Shown piece by piece: positions 16,846-24,553 of a stretch of DNA of 35,480 nt. The translations under genes and the position numbers were made by a program. The stretch comes from an uncultured Gammaproteobacteria bacterium. GTDB taxonomy: Bacteria > Pseudomonadota > Gammaproteobacteria > Poriferisulfidales > GCA-002705445. Within the stretch, counting starts at the first letter, position 1; each line of letters opens with the position of its first letter. The notes under the pieces are model-generated. The model did no database searches. It saw only the letters and a list, made by a program, of their open reading frames with translations, and was not told the DNA's origin. The stretch spans positions 1-35,480 of the forward strand of contig CAJWEM010000010.1 of the NCBI GenBank assembly GCA_913031205.1. Reading direction: 5' to 3'.

Positions 16846-17129
16846 TGGATTTTTTAAGCTTATTTACAATTTTTGTTCTTGCAGTTTTTGTAGGCTTCTA
16901 TGTAGTTTGGGGAGTTACACCTGCACTTCATTCTCCGTTGTTGGCTGTTACAAATGCAATCTCTTCCGTAATTATCGTAGGAGGACTTATTGCTGCTGTT
17001 GCTAGTAAAGGATTAATTGATTTATCAAGTACTATGGGATTGATCGCGGTACTTTTGGCTTCGGTTAATATTTTTGGTGGATTTATGGTTGCTCAAAGAA
17101 TGTTAGCAATGTTTAAAAAGAAAAAATAA
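16845..17129 (+). CDS. pntAB: NAD(P) transhydrogenase subunit alpha part 2 (membrane)
   Basis: A 94-residue membrane protein with three hydrophobic helices (LFTIFVLAVFVGFYVVW, the AISSVIIVGGLIAAV segment, and GLIAVLLASVNIFGGFMVA). It corresponds to the N-terminal helices of domain II of the proton channel. NAISSVIIVGG and NIFGGFMVAQRMLAMF are family motifs. AAGGGAG at 16831-16837 lies seven bases before the ATG, inside the pntAA end. Start and stop overlap by one base with a frame change, so this is a real gene boundary and not a frameshift. Confidence 0.95.
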   Translation: MDFLSLFTIFVLAVFVGFYVVWGVTPALHSPLLAVTNAISSVIIVGGLIAAVASKGLIDLSSTMGLIAVLLASVNIFGGFMVAQRMLAMFKKKK

Positions 17130-17145
17130 AAAGTAGGTAAAGTAA

Positions 17146-18561
17146 ATGGACACAATTTTTGGTTTTGCATATCTCTTATCAGCAGTATTATTTATACTTG
17201 CTCTAAAAGGACTTTCATCCCCAGTCTCAGCCAGACAAGGAAATATTTTTGGAATGATTGGGATGGCTATTGCTGTTGTAACAACTTTGCTATTACATGG
17301 CTCGGGTCTTGAGTTAGGAAATTATACCAACATTATTATTGCAGTTATAATTGGTGGTGTCTTTGGAGCAATTCTTGCTTTGAAAATTAGTATGACTGCC
17401 TTACCTCAGCTAGTTGCGGCTTTTCATAGTCTCGTTGGTTTAGCTGCAGTTTTTGTAGCAATAGGTGCATATAAGAATCCATCTGCTTTTTTTGATGGGG
17501 GAATAATTACTACTGGCAGCATGATTGAGATGAGCTTAGGTCTAGCTATTGGTGCCATTACTTTTTCTGGATCTGTTATCGCTTTTGCTAAACTTCAAGG
17601 ATTAGTAAGTGGAAATCCACTTGTTTTTAAAGGCCAACACTTAATTAATTTAATTATCTTTTTAGCGATTTTGACATTAATCTACATGATTTCTGTAGAC
17701 CCAATGAATTTATCTAAGGAACAATACTTTTGGACAATTGTTGGTTTGTCTTTCCTAATTGGTTTTCTAATTGTATTGCCAATTGGAGGAGCAGATATGC
17801 CAGTTGTTGTTTCAATGCTTAACTCATACTCTGGCTGGGCTGCATGCGGAATTGGTTTTACACTTCAGAATACAGCTTTGATTATTACTGGAGCCCTAGT
17901 CGGTTCGTCTGGCGCTATCTTGAGCTACATAATGTGCAAGGGAATGAACAGATCAATTGTTAGCGTTCTCTTAGGGGGATTTGGTGGAGATTCAGATGAG
18001 GCAGCTGCCGCTGCAGTAAGTCCAAAAGGCAACGTTAAGCGAGGCAGTGCTGATGATGCATCTTTTATAATGGGCAATGCTCAAAAAGTTATTATTGTTC
18101 CTGGTTATGGCATGGCAGTTTCTCAAGCACAACATGCCTTAAGAGAAATGTGCGATCTTCTTAAGGAAAAGGGAGTTGAAGTAAAATACGCTATTCATCC
18201 TGTAGCAGGAAGAATGCCTGGCCATATGAATGTATTGTTAGCCGAGGCCAACGTACCATATGATGAAGTTTTTGAACTTGAAGAAATTAACCATGAATTC
18301 TCAACTGCTGATGTTGCTTTTGTGATAGGTGCAAATGATGTTACTAATCCATTAGCAAAAACAGACCCTCAAAGCCCAATTTATGGCATGCCTATCCTTG
18401 ATGTGGAGAAAGCAGCAACCACTTTATTCTTAAAAAGATCAATGGCATCAGGTTATGCCGGTGTAGATAATGATTTATTTTTCAGAGACAAGACAATGAT
18501 GCTTTTAGGTGATGCTAAACAAACAACAGAAGAGATTGTTCAAGCTTTAAACCTTAGCTAG
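17146..18561 (+). CDS. pntB: NAD(P) transhydrogenase subunit beta
   Basis: Provides the rest of the membrane domain II and the NADP(H)-binding domain III, using the proton gradient to make NADPH. The first about 280 residues contain about eight to nine membrane helices, including PQLVAAFHSLVGLAA and NSYSGWAACGIGF. Domain III shows VPGYGMAVSQAQH, HPVAGRMPGHMNVLLAEA and IGANDVTNPLAKTD. The 471-aa length is standard. Its stop codon directly abuts the gph stop on the other strand. Confidence 0.97.
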   Translation: MDTIFGFAYLLSAVLFILALKGLSSPVSARQGNIFGMIGMAIAVVTTLLLHGSGLELGNYTNIIIAVIIGGVFGAILALKISMTALPQLVAAFHSLVGLAAVFVAIGAYKNPSAFFDGGIITTGSMIEMSLGLAIGAITFSGSVIAFAKLQGLVSGNPLVFKGQHLINLIIFLAILTLIYMISVDPMNLSKEQYFWTIVGLSFLIGFLIVLPIGGADMPVVVSMLNSYSGWAACGIGFTLQNTALIITGALVGSSGAILSYIMCKGMNRSIVSVLLGGFGGDSDEAAAAAVSPKGNVKRGSADDASFIMGNAQKVIIVPGYGMAVSQAQHALREMCDLLKEKGVEVKYAIHPVAGRMPGHMNVLLAEANVPYDEVFELEEINHEFSTADVAFVIGANDVTNPLAKTDPQSPIYGMPILDVEKAATTLFLKRSMASGYAGVDNDLFFRDKTMMLLGDAKQTTEEIVQALNLS

Positions 18562-19221
18562 TCAAATAATCAAATTCTTTAAATCACTTGGTGTGTTTAT
18601 TGTATAGTCACAACCCCATTCAATTACTTCGTTTGGGTCCTTAATAAAACCATACATTGCTGCCACAGAAAGCATTCCCGCCTTATTTGCTGCAGTTATG
18701 TCACGAATATCATCTCCAACGTATGCGCAAAATATCGGCTCGCATTTTATTAACTTTGCTGCATATATAAGAGGTTCTGGATTTGGTTTTTTAACAGAAA
18801 GGGTATCTCCTGCAACAATACAGCTTGGTTTATGATAAAAATTAAGCATCTCTACTATAGGATTTACCAAGTAACTTGGTTTGTTTGTTACAATTCCCCA
18901 CTTAATATTTTTTAAAGTCAAATTCTCGATAATGTCTTTAATTCCATCAAAAAGATGAGTTCTTATAAACAAGTTATTTTTATAAATCTCTAAATATTCT
19001 TTTATGTATGTTTTTCTTTCACTTTTTGAAAGCTTTGGACAAGAAAAATCAATTAGACCACCAGCCCCTTTAGAAATAAAATTTTTTGCTTCTGATAACC
19101 TAACATCTTTTTTTCCATGATTTTTTAAAAGTATATTTAAGCAATTAACCATATCTTCTGATGTGTCAGCAAGCGTTCCATCAAAATCAAAAAGCATAGC
19201 TTCAATTTTTCTATTTATCAT
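18562..19221 (-). CDS. gph: HAD-family phosphoglycolate phosphatase
   Basis: Likely dephosphorylates 2-phosphoglycolate. The 219-residue HAD subclass IA hydrolase has motif I FDFDGTLADTSEDM (Asp12 nucleophile, Asp14), motif II IVTNKPS, motif III lysine in KKPNPEPL and motif IV GDDIRDITAANKAGM. A helical cap lies between motifs I and II. It begins inside the ubiG stop (4-base overlap). The gph-ubiG pair upstream of gyrA is standard in gammaproteobacteria and supports the Gph call over other HAD phosphatases. Confidence 0.88.
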   Translation of the reverse strand: MINRKIEAMLFDFDGTLADTSEDMVNCLNILLKNHGKKDVRLSEAKNFISKGAGGLIDFSCPKLSKSERKTYIKEYLEIYKNNLFIRTHLFDGIKDIIENLTLKNIKWGIVTNKPSYLVNPIVEMLNFYHKPSCIVAGDTLSVKKPNPEPLIYAAKLIKCEPIFCAYVGDDIRDITAANKAGMLSVAAMYGFIKDPNEVIEWGCDYTINTPSDLKNLII

Positions 19222-19907
19222 TTTTTACAATGTAAAATATAGTTTATATTTGGGTTATTTGATTCGTAAAATTTTTTTGACAATATATTATAACTAATAC
19301 CTTTGATATCTATTACATTCAAACCATTATTTCTTAGAAGTTTTGAAAATTCAGAAGGCTTGATAAAAGTACTAAAATCATGTGTACCCTTTGGTAAAAT
19401 GTTAAGTAAATATTCTGCTCCAATAATAGCAATCATATACGAAATAAAATTTCTATTTAATGTTGAGAAAAAAAGATCAGCATTTTTACTTGTAACATTT
19501 ATACAGTCTTCGATTAGTTTTTCTGGATTGGGAACATGTTCTACAAGTTCCATACAAGTAAGAACATCATATTTTTTTTTAGATTTCTCTAATAAGCTGT
19601 CGAGGCTGATAGCTTCATAATCAATTTTTAAATTTTTTAAAGTCTGGTGAGTTTTTGCAATTTCTATTGCGTCTTTCGACATATCTATTCCTTTAACTTC
19701 TTTTGTTATAGATGCTAAATTTTCACAAAGTAAGCCTCCACCACACCCAACATCAATGAGAGTTTTATCATTCAGCATAACTCTATTTTTTATAAATTCA
19801 GTTCTGACTGGATTTAACATATGAAGAGGTTTAAATGGTCCATTAGGATCCCACCAACTGTAAGAAATATCGTCAAATTTTTGAATTTCTTTTTTATCAA
19901 CATTCAT
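19218..19907 (-). CDS. ubiG: Ubiquinone biosynthesis O-methyltransferase
   Basis: Performs both O-methylations in ubiquinone synthesis with S-adenosylmethionine. The 229-residue protein has the UbiG signature SWWDPNGPFKPLHMLNPVR near residues 17-35, SAM motif I IDVGCGGGLLCENLA, motif II near DVLTCMELVEHVPNP and NRNFISYM. Initiation is at ATG 19907 without a Shine-Dalgarno. A short SD-bearing ORF and hairpin lie just upstream (see separate entries). It overlaps gph, so the two form an operon. Confidence 0.95.
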   Translation of the reverse strand: MNVDKKEIQKFDDISYSWWDPNGPFKPLHMLNPVRTEFIKNRVMLNDKTLIDVGCGGGLLCENLASITKEVKGIDMSKDAIEIAKTHQTLKNLKIDYEAISLDSLLEKSKKKYDVLTCMELVEHVPNPEKLIEDCINVTSKNADLFFSTLNRNFISYMIAIIGAEYLLNILPKGTHDFSTFIKPSEFSKLLRNNGLNVIDIKGISYNILSKKFYESNNPNINYILHCKK

Positions 19908-19921
19908 AAATACATACTATA

Positions 19922-19954
19922 TTATTTGCTAAAAATAAGCATTATTAACGGCAT
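19922..19954 (-). other. Candidate 10-codon leader ORF upstream of ubiG
   Basis: On the minus strand AAGGAG (19964-19959) is followed after four bases by ATG and the frame MPLIMLIFSK, then TAA. It ends 14 bases before the ubiG ATG and is not in frame with ubiG. A near-consensus Shine-Dalgarno is uncommon in this window, and that is the only reason to list it. No homology or expression evidence is available. Confidence 0.25.
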
Positions 19955-19974
19955 TTTTCTCCTTATTTATGCCG
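19949..19974 (-). promoter_or_regulatory. Inverted repeat/hairpin with SD in its loop, ubiG leader
   Basis: The arms CGGCAT and ATGCCG pair perfectly around a 14-base loop. Read as minus-strand RNA, the loop holds AAGGAG and the 3' arm holds the AUG of the leader ORF. The arms are 20 bases apart start to start, so a DNA operator is an equally good reading. The whole 137-base ubiG-gyrA gap contains this, a second inverted repeat and no other clear structure. Confidence 0.4.
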
Positions 19975-20001
19975 ATAATGTAGTGAAAAATACCTTCCCA
20001 T

Positions 20002-20019
20002 GATAGAATTATAACTATC
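20002..20019. promoter_or_regulatory. GATAG-N8-CTATC inverted repeat over divergent -10 elements
   Basis: The repeat GATAGAATTATAACTATC contains possible -10 boxes for gyrA on the plus strand (TAGAAT 20004-20009 or TATAAC 20010-20015). It also contains a perfect TATAAT on the minus strand (20013-20008) pointing toward ubiG. -35 boxes are poor on both sides. Likely the shared promoter zone of gyrA and ubiG; the arms may be coincidental. Confidence 0.35.
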
Positions 20020-20044
20020 CCAATAAGCACTTTTTAAAACCATA

Positions 20045-22603
20045 ATGGTAGATACTGCTAAAGAAATTAGAACCCAATCTGTTGAAAATGAGACCAAAGA
20101 AGCTTATTTAGAATATGCTATGAGCGTAATCGTGGGTAGAGCTTTGCCTGATATTCGTGATGGTTTAAAGCCAGTTCATAGAAGAGTTTTGTACGCTATG
20201 GAATCGATGGGTAATTATTCAAATAAACCATATAAAAAATCCGCAAGAGTAGTCGGAGATATTATTGGTAAATATCATCCTCACGGAGATACAGCGGCAT
20301 ACGATACCATTGTTAGGATGGCACAAAATTTTTCTATGAGATATGTTTTAGTAGATGGCCAAGGAAACTTTGGCTCTATTGACGGAGATTCTCCTGCTGC
20401 GATGAGGTATACGGAAGTTAGAATGGCAAAGATTTCGCACGAGATCCTTTCCGACTTGGATAAAGAAACTGTAGATTTTCGACCAAATTACGATGAAACA
20501 GAAATTGAACCTGTAGTACTTCCAACTAGAGTTCCAAATTTACTTGTTAATGGTTCATCAGGAATTGCCGTTGGGATGGCAACAAATATTCCACCGCATA
20601 ATTTGACAGAAGTGATTGACGCCACAATTGCATTGAGTAAGAAACCAGAAATGAATATACCTGACCTTATGAAATTTATACCAGGACCCGATTTTCCTAC
20701 TGCCGGCATTATTACAGTTGATAAGAATGAAACTAACGGAATTAAATCAGCGTATGAGTCTGGTAAGGGCAAAGTGATAATGCAAGCAATGGCAAATATT
20801 GAGCAAGATAAAAAATCATCCCGAAAAAAAATTATAATCACAGAATTACCATACCAAGTAAACAAAGCAAGGTTAATTGAAAAGATTGCTGAATTAGTTC
20901 GCGATAAAAAACTTGAAGGTATTTCAGAATTAAGAGATGAGTCCGATAAAGATGGCATGAGAATCGTTGTAGAGCTTAAGAAATCTGAAATTTCAGAAGT
21001 AATACTAAATAATCTATTTCAGCAAACTCAAATGCGAACCTCATTCAGTATAAATATGGTTGCCCTAATTGATGGGGAGCCCAAAACAGTCAATCTTAAA
21101 GATATACTATTATCTTTTATCGAGCACAGAAAGGAAGTTGTTACAAGAAGAACCTTATATGAGCTTAGGAAAGCTAGAGAGAAAGCACATATATTAGAGG
21201 GCTTGGCTGTCTCACTATCTAATATAGATGAAATTATTAAATTGATAAAAGAGTCAAAAAATACTCAAGATGCTAAATCAAAACTTTTAAAATTAAAATG
21301 GAAAGCTGGCTTAATTAAAAAAATGTTAAATTCATCTAATGAATTAATTACAAAACCAGAGGGCATGGATGAAGATGTTGGGTTAGTTAAAGACAAGTAC
21401 TTTTTTTCAGATGCTCAGGCACAAGCAATATTAGAAATGAAATTGAGCCGTCTTACAGCACTGGAGCAAGATAAAATTACAAGCGACTATAAAGAACTTT
21501 TAAATCTTATAAAAGAGCTCCAAAAAATACTTGAAGACAGGGATATTTTAATGAATTTAATAAGAGAAGAATTAAATGATATTAAGAAAAACTTTGGAGA
21601 TAAAAGAAGAACGCAATTTCAAGAACTTGTTAATTTTTCAAAAGAGGATCTTACAAAAGAAGAAGACTTAGTTGTCACGCTATCAAACGCTGGTTATGTA
21701 AAAGCTCAACCAGTGCAACTATACTCATCACAAAAAAGAGGCGGAAGGGGTAAGACAGCAGCAACTGTAAAAGATGAAGACTTTATTGAAAAGTTATTTG
21801 TTGCAAATTCACATGATACAATTTTGTGTTTTTCAAGTTTAGGAAAAGTTTACTGGCTGAAGGTTTATGACATTCCTCAATCTGGAAGATCCGCAAAAGG
21901 TAAAGCTATAGTCAATATTTTGCCTCTAGCTCAGTACGAAAAAATTACCGCAATACAAAAAATTAGTACTTATGATGAAAATCTTTATGTATTGATGGCT
22001 ACAAGCAAAGGTATTGTTAAGAAAACAAAACTTAGTGATTTTTCACGACCAAGATCTTCAGGCCTGATTGCAATTAATCTTAAGGATGGTGACAACTTAA
22101 TTGAAGTAACTGTAACTAATGGTGAAAAACAAATTATGTTGTTTTCGAGTGCAGGGAAAGCCATAAGGTTTAACGAATCTGATGTCACATGCGTGGGTAG
22201 AAGCGCAGCAGGTGTGAAAGGTATTTCGATCGCAAAAGATCAAGCGGTAATAAGTATGATAACAAGTAATAAGGATGACCAAGATGATATTTTAATTGCA
22301 ACAGAGAATGGTTATGGGAAAAGAACAGATATTAATGAATTTTCCTTACAAAAAAGATCTGGTAAAGGTAATATTGCTGTAAAAACCTCAGATAGAAACG
22401 GAAATGTGATCGGGGCACTAAAAGTTTCTGAAAATGATGATCTTATGTTAATAACTGATCATGGAACTTTAGTTAGGACATCTATTAAAGATATTAGGCA
22501 GCTAGGCAGAAATACACAAGGAGTTAGGTTACAAACATTAGGTAAAAATGAAAAGCTTTCTCAAATTGAAAAGGTTGAAGAAGAAAAAGTTGACGATATA
22601 TAA
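20045..22603 (+). CDS. gyrA: DNA gyrase subunit A
   Basis: The breakage-reunion subunit of gyrase, which with GyrB introduces negative supercoils. Numbering matches E. coli: Tyr122 (AAMRYTE) is the DNA-linking tyrosine, and [10 protein letters not shown] gives Thr83 and Asp87 in the quinolone-resistance region. The C-terminal beta-pinwheel contains the GyrA box QKRGGRG at 563-569, which marks GyrA rather than ParC. The 852-aa length is normal; the acidic tail is short ([11 protein letters not shown]). No Shine-Dalgarno is visible. pheA follows one base after the stop, with no serC between. Confidence 0.98.
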   Translation: MVDTAKEIRTQSVENETKEAYLEYAMSVIVGRALPDIRDGLKPVHRRVLYAMESMGNYSNKPYKKSARVVGDIIGKYHPHGDTAAYDTIVRMAQNFSMRYVLVDGQGNFGSIDGDSPAAMRYTEVRMAKISHEILSDLDKETVDFRPNYDETEIEPVVLPTRVPNLLVNGSSGIAVGMATNIPPHNLTEVIDATIALSKKPEMNIPDLMKFIPGPDFPTAGIITVDKNETNGIKSAYESGKGKVIMQAMANIEQDKKSSRKKIIITELPYQVNKARLIEKIAELVRDKKLEGISELRDESDKDGMRIVVELKKSEISEVILNNLFQQTQMRTSFSINMVALIDGEPKTVNLKDILLSFIEHRKEVVTRRTLYELRKAREKAHILEGLAVSLSNIDEIIKLIKESKNTQDAKSKLLKLKWKAGLIKKMLNSSNELITKPEGMDEDVGLVKDKYFFSDAQAQAILEMKLSRLTALEQDKITSDYKELLNLIKELQKILEDRDILMNLIREELNDIKKNFGDKRRTQFQELVNFSKEDLTKEEDLVVTLSNAGYVKAQPVQLYSSQKRGGRGKTAATVKDEDFIEKLFVANSHDTILCFSSLGKVYWLKVYDIPQSGRSAKGKAIVNILPLAQYEKITAIQKISTYDENLYVLMATSKGIVKKTKLSDFSRPRSSGLIAINLKDGDNLIEVTVTNGEKQIMLFSSAGKAIRFNESDVTCVGRSAAGVKGISIAKDQAVISMITSNKDDQDDILIATENGYGKRTDINEFSLQKRSGKGNIAVKTSDRNGNVIGALKVSENDDLMLITDHGTLVRTSIKDIRQLGRNTQGVRLQTLGKNEKLSQIEKVEEEKVDDI

Positions 22604-22604
22604 T

Positions 22605-23684
22605 ATGAGTGAAGAAATAAAAAAAATTAGAAAAAATATTGATTCAATAGATAATGAAATCCTCGAACTATTAAACAAAAGAGCTTCTCAAGCTATTAAT
22701 ATTTCAAAAGAAAAGCAAAAATCTGATAAGTCTGATAACTTTTATAATGCAGAGCGTGAAGCGCAAGTACTTAGAAGAATAAAAGAAAATAACGATGGGC
22801 CTCTATCTGATCAAGTAATATCTCGTCTATATCAAGAAATAATGTCTGCTTGTCTTTCATTAGAAGCGCCATTAAGAGTTTCGTATTTAGGTCCAAAAGG
22901 AACATATACTCAAGCTGCAACTCAGTCACATTTTGGAAATTCAATTTTATCAGTACCCCAGCCTTCAGTTGAGGATGTTTTTTCGTCTGTTGAGAAGAGA
23001 GAATCTCACTATGGTGTCGTTCCTGTTGAGAACTCAACACAAGGAATCGTTTCATCAACTCTTGATATGTTTATGAATTCAAGCTTGAGAATTTCTGGTG
23101 AAATCGAAATTGCAATTCACCATAATTTATTATCAAAAGAAAAAAAAATAACCAATATTAATAAAGTTTATGCTCACCCACAGTCATTTTCACAATGTAA
23201 GATGTGGTTAGAGAAAAATTGCCCAAATTCTGAAAAAATCAATGCATCTAGTAATGCGGAAGCAGCATTAATTGCAGCAAAGGAAAAAAATGCTGCCGCT
23301 ATAGCAAGTGAAATAGCTGCAGATATATATGATTTACAAATTTTAAATAAAAATCTAGAAGATAATTTTAATAATTCAACGAGATTTCTTGTCATCGGCG
23401 ATAGAGATACAGAACCTTCTGGCTCTGATAAAACAACTATTATTGTGTCAACAAAAAATGATGCTGGTGCCTTACACAATTTACTCGAACCGCTTTCAAA
23501 GCATAAAGTTAGCATGACAAGAATTGAATCAAGACCATCAAAAAATAATAATTGGGAGTACCTATTTTATTTAGATCTTGATGGACATATAAAAGATGAA
23601 TCTTTAAAAAAAGCAAGTAAAGAGATAAAAAAAGAGGCAAGTTTATATAGATTCCTTGGTTCATATCCAACTGCAGAAAATTGA
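22605..23684 (+). CDS. pheA: P-protein: chorismate mutase / prephenate dehydratase
   Basis: Bifunctional enzyme turning chorismate into phenylpyruvate. The N-terminal AroQ chorismate mutase is IRKNIDSIDNEILELLNKR. The prephenate dehydratase domain shows YLGPKGTYTQAA, VVPVENSTQGIV and the catalytic STRFLVIG. The C-terminal ACT domain has GALHNLLEPL and ESRPS, the motifs for phenylalanine feedback binding. The ORF track begins at 22548 inside gyrA. I use ATG 22605 (359 aa), one base after the gyrA stop, which matches family N-termini. Confidence 0.96.
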   Translation: MSEEIKKIRKNIDSIDNEILELLNKRASQAINISKEKQKSDKSDNFYNAEREAQVLRRIKENNDGPLSDQVISRLYQEIMSACLSLEAPLRVSYLGPKGTYTQAATQSHFGNSILSVPQPSVEDVFSSVEKRESHYGVVPVENSTQGIVSSTLDMFMNSSLRISGEIEIAIHHNLLSKEKKITNINKVYAHPQSFSQCKMWLEKNCPNSEKINASSNAEAALIAAKEKNAAAIASEIAADIYDLQILNKNLEDNFNNSTRFLVIGDRDTEPSGSDKTTIIVSTKNDAGALHNLLEPLSKHKVSMTRIESRPSKNNNWEYLFYLDLDGHIKDESLKKASKEIKKEASLYRFLGSYPTAEN

Positions 23685-23689
23685 ACATT

Positions 23690-24550
23690 ATGTCCAATAA
23701 TAAAAAAATAGATAATATCTTCGTTATTGGCTTAGGTCTTATTGGCGCGTCACTATGTCGTTCGTTAAAAGAGTCTAATCAATTTAAGAAAATATATGGA
23801 TATGATGTAAATAACGAAGTATCTAAAATAGCAATCGAAAAAAGATATATTGATGCAAGCGTGGAAAAAATTTTAGATGGCATCGAAAAATCAGATTTAA
23901 TCGTTTTTTGTGTCCCAGTATCTGAAATTACAACCTGTTTATATCAATCAAATAGCTTTTTTAATTCAGAAAAGATTTTTACAGACACATTAAGTGCAAA
24001 GGAAAAAATTATTAAATATTTTTTAGAAAACGATCTAAGTGATATAAATAACTTTATATATTCTCATCCAATGGCTGGAACGGAAAATTATGGTATTAAA
24101 AATTCTAAAAAAGATTTATTTACTGGATCTACTTCAATAATATGCTCTATGAAAAATTCAAGCAATGAAGCATTAGATGTAGTAAAAAAATTATGGGAAT
24201 TTGTTGGTTGTAAAACTTCTGAAATAGAAATTGATTATCACGATGAGATACTTGCAGCAGTTAGTCACATACCACATTTTATCTCATTTTCTTTATCTAA
24301 AAAAATAGTCGATTTAGATTTTGAAGATAAATATTCGTGGGTTTACGAAAAGGGAAGTTTAGCTGACATGTTAAGAATATCGAAAAGCGACCCAGTCGCA
24401 TGGGCTAATATATTTTTATCTAATAAAAAATATATTTCTAAATTTATAAATGAATACATTGAAGATTTAAAACTATTGGATTCAAATATTAATTCGGAGA
24501 ATATCGATAATTTAATATCCTTATTAAAAAAATCTAATTCAAATAATTAA
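23690..24550 (+). CDS. tyrA: Prephenate dehydrogenase
   Basis: Oxidatively decarboxylates prephenate (or arogenate; not distinguishable here) toward tyrosine. The Rossmann motif VIGLGLIGASLCRSL is at the N-terminus, then FCVPVSE, YSHPMAG and the helical C-terminal dimer domain with AAVSHIPHFISF. No chorismate mutase or ACT domain is attached. The ORF track uses TTG 23681; I chose ATG 23690 (286 aa). It ends with TAA, then one codon, then the aroA ATG in the same frame. Confidence 0.94.
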   Translation: MSNNKKIDNIFVIGLGLIGASLCRSLKESNQFKKIYGYDVNNEVSKIAIEKRYIDASVEKILDGIEKSDLIVFCVPVSEITTCLYQSNSFFNSEKIFTDTLSAKEKIIKYFLENDLSDINNFIYSHPMAGTENYGIKNSKKDLFTGSTSIICSMKNSSNEALDVVKKLWEFVGCKTSEIEIDYHDEILAAVSHIPHFISFSLSKKIVDLDFEDKYSWVYEKGSLADMLRISKSDPVAWANIFLSNKKYISKFINEYIEDLKLLDSNINSENIDNLISLLKKSNSNN

Positions 24551-24553
24551 TTT

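Noticed and set aside
16840-16850. Frameshift splitting a fused pntA
   Set aside because: The second ORF has its own SD and ATG, the break is at a domain boundary, and the three-subunit form is well known.
20488-20958. 156-aa minus-strand ORF inside gyrA
   Set aside because: It is a shadow of the conserved gyrA frame, with low-complexity Ser/Ile/Leu translation and no motif.
22548-22604. Upstream extension of pheA into gyrA
   Set aside because: The extra Lys-rich residues do not match P-protein N-termini; ATG 22605 does.
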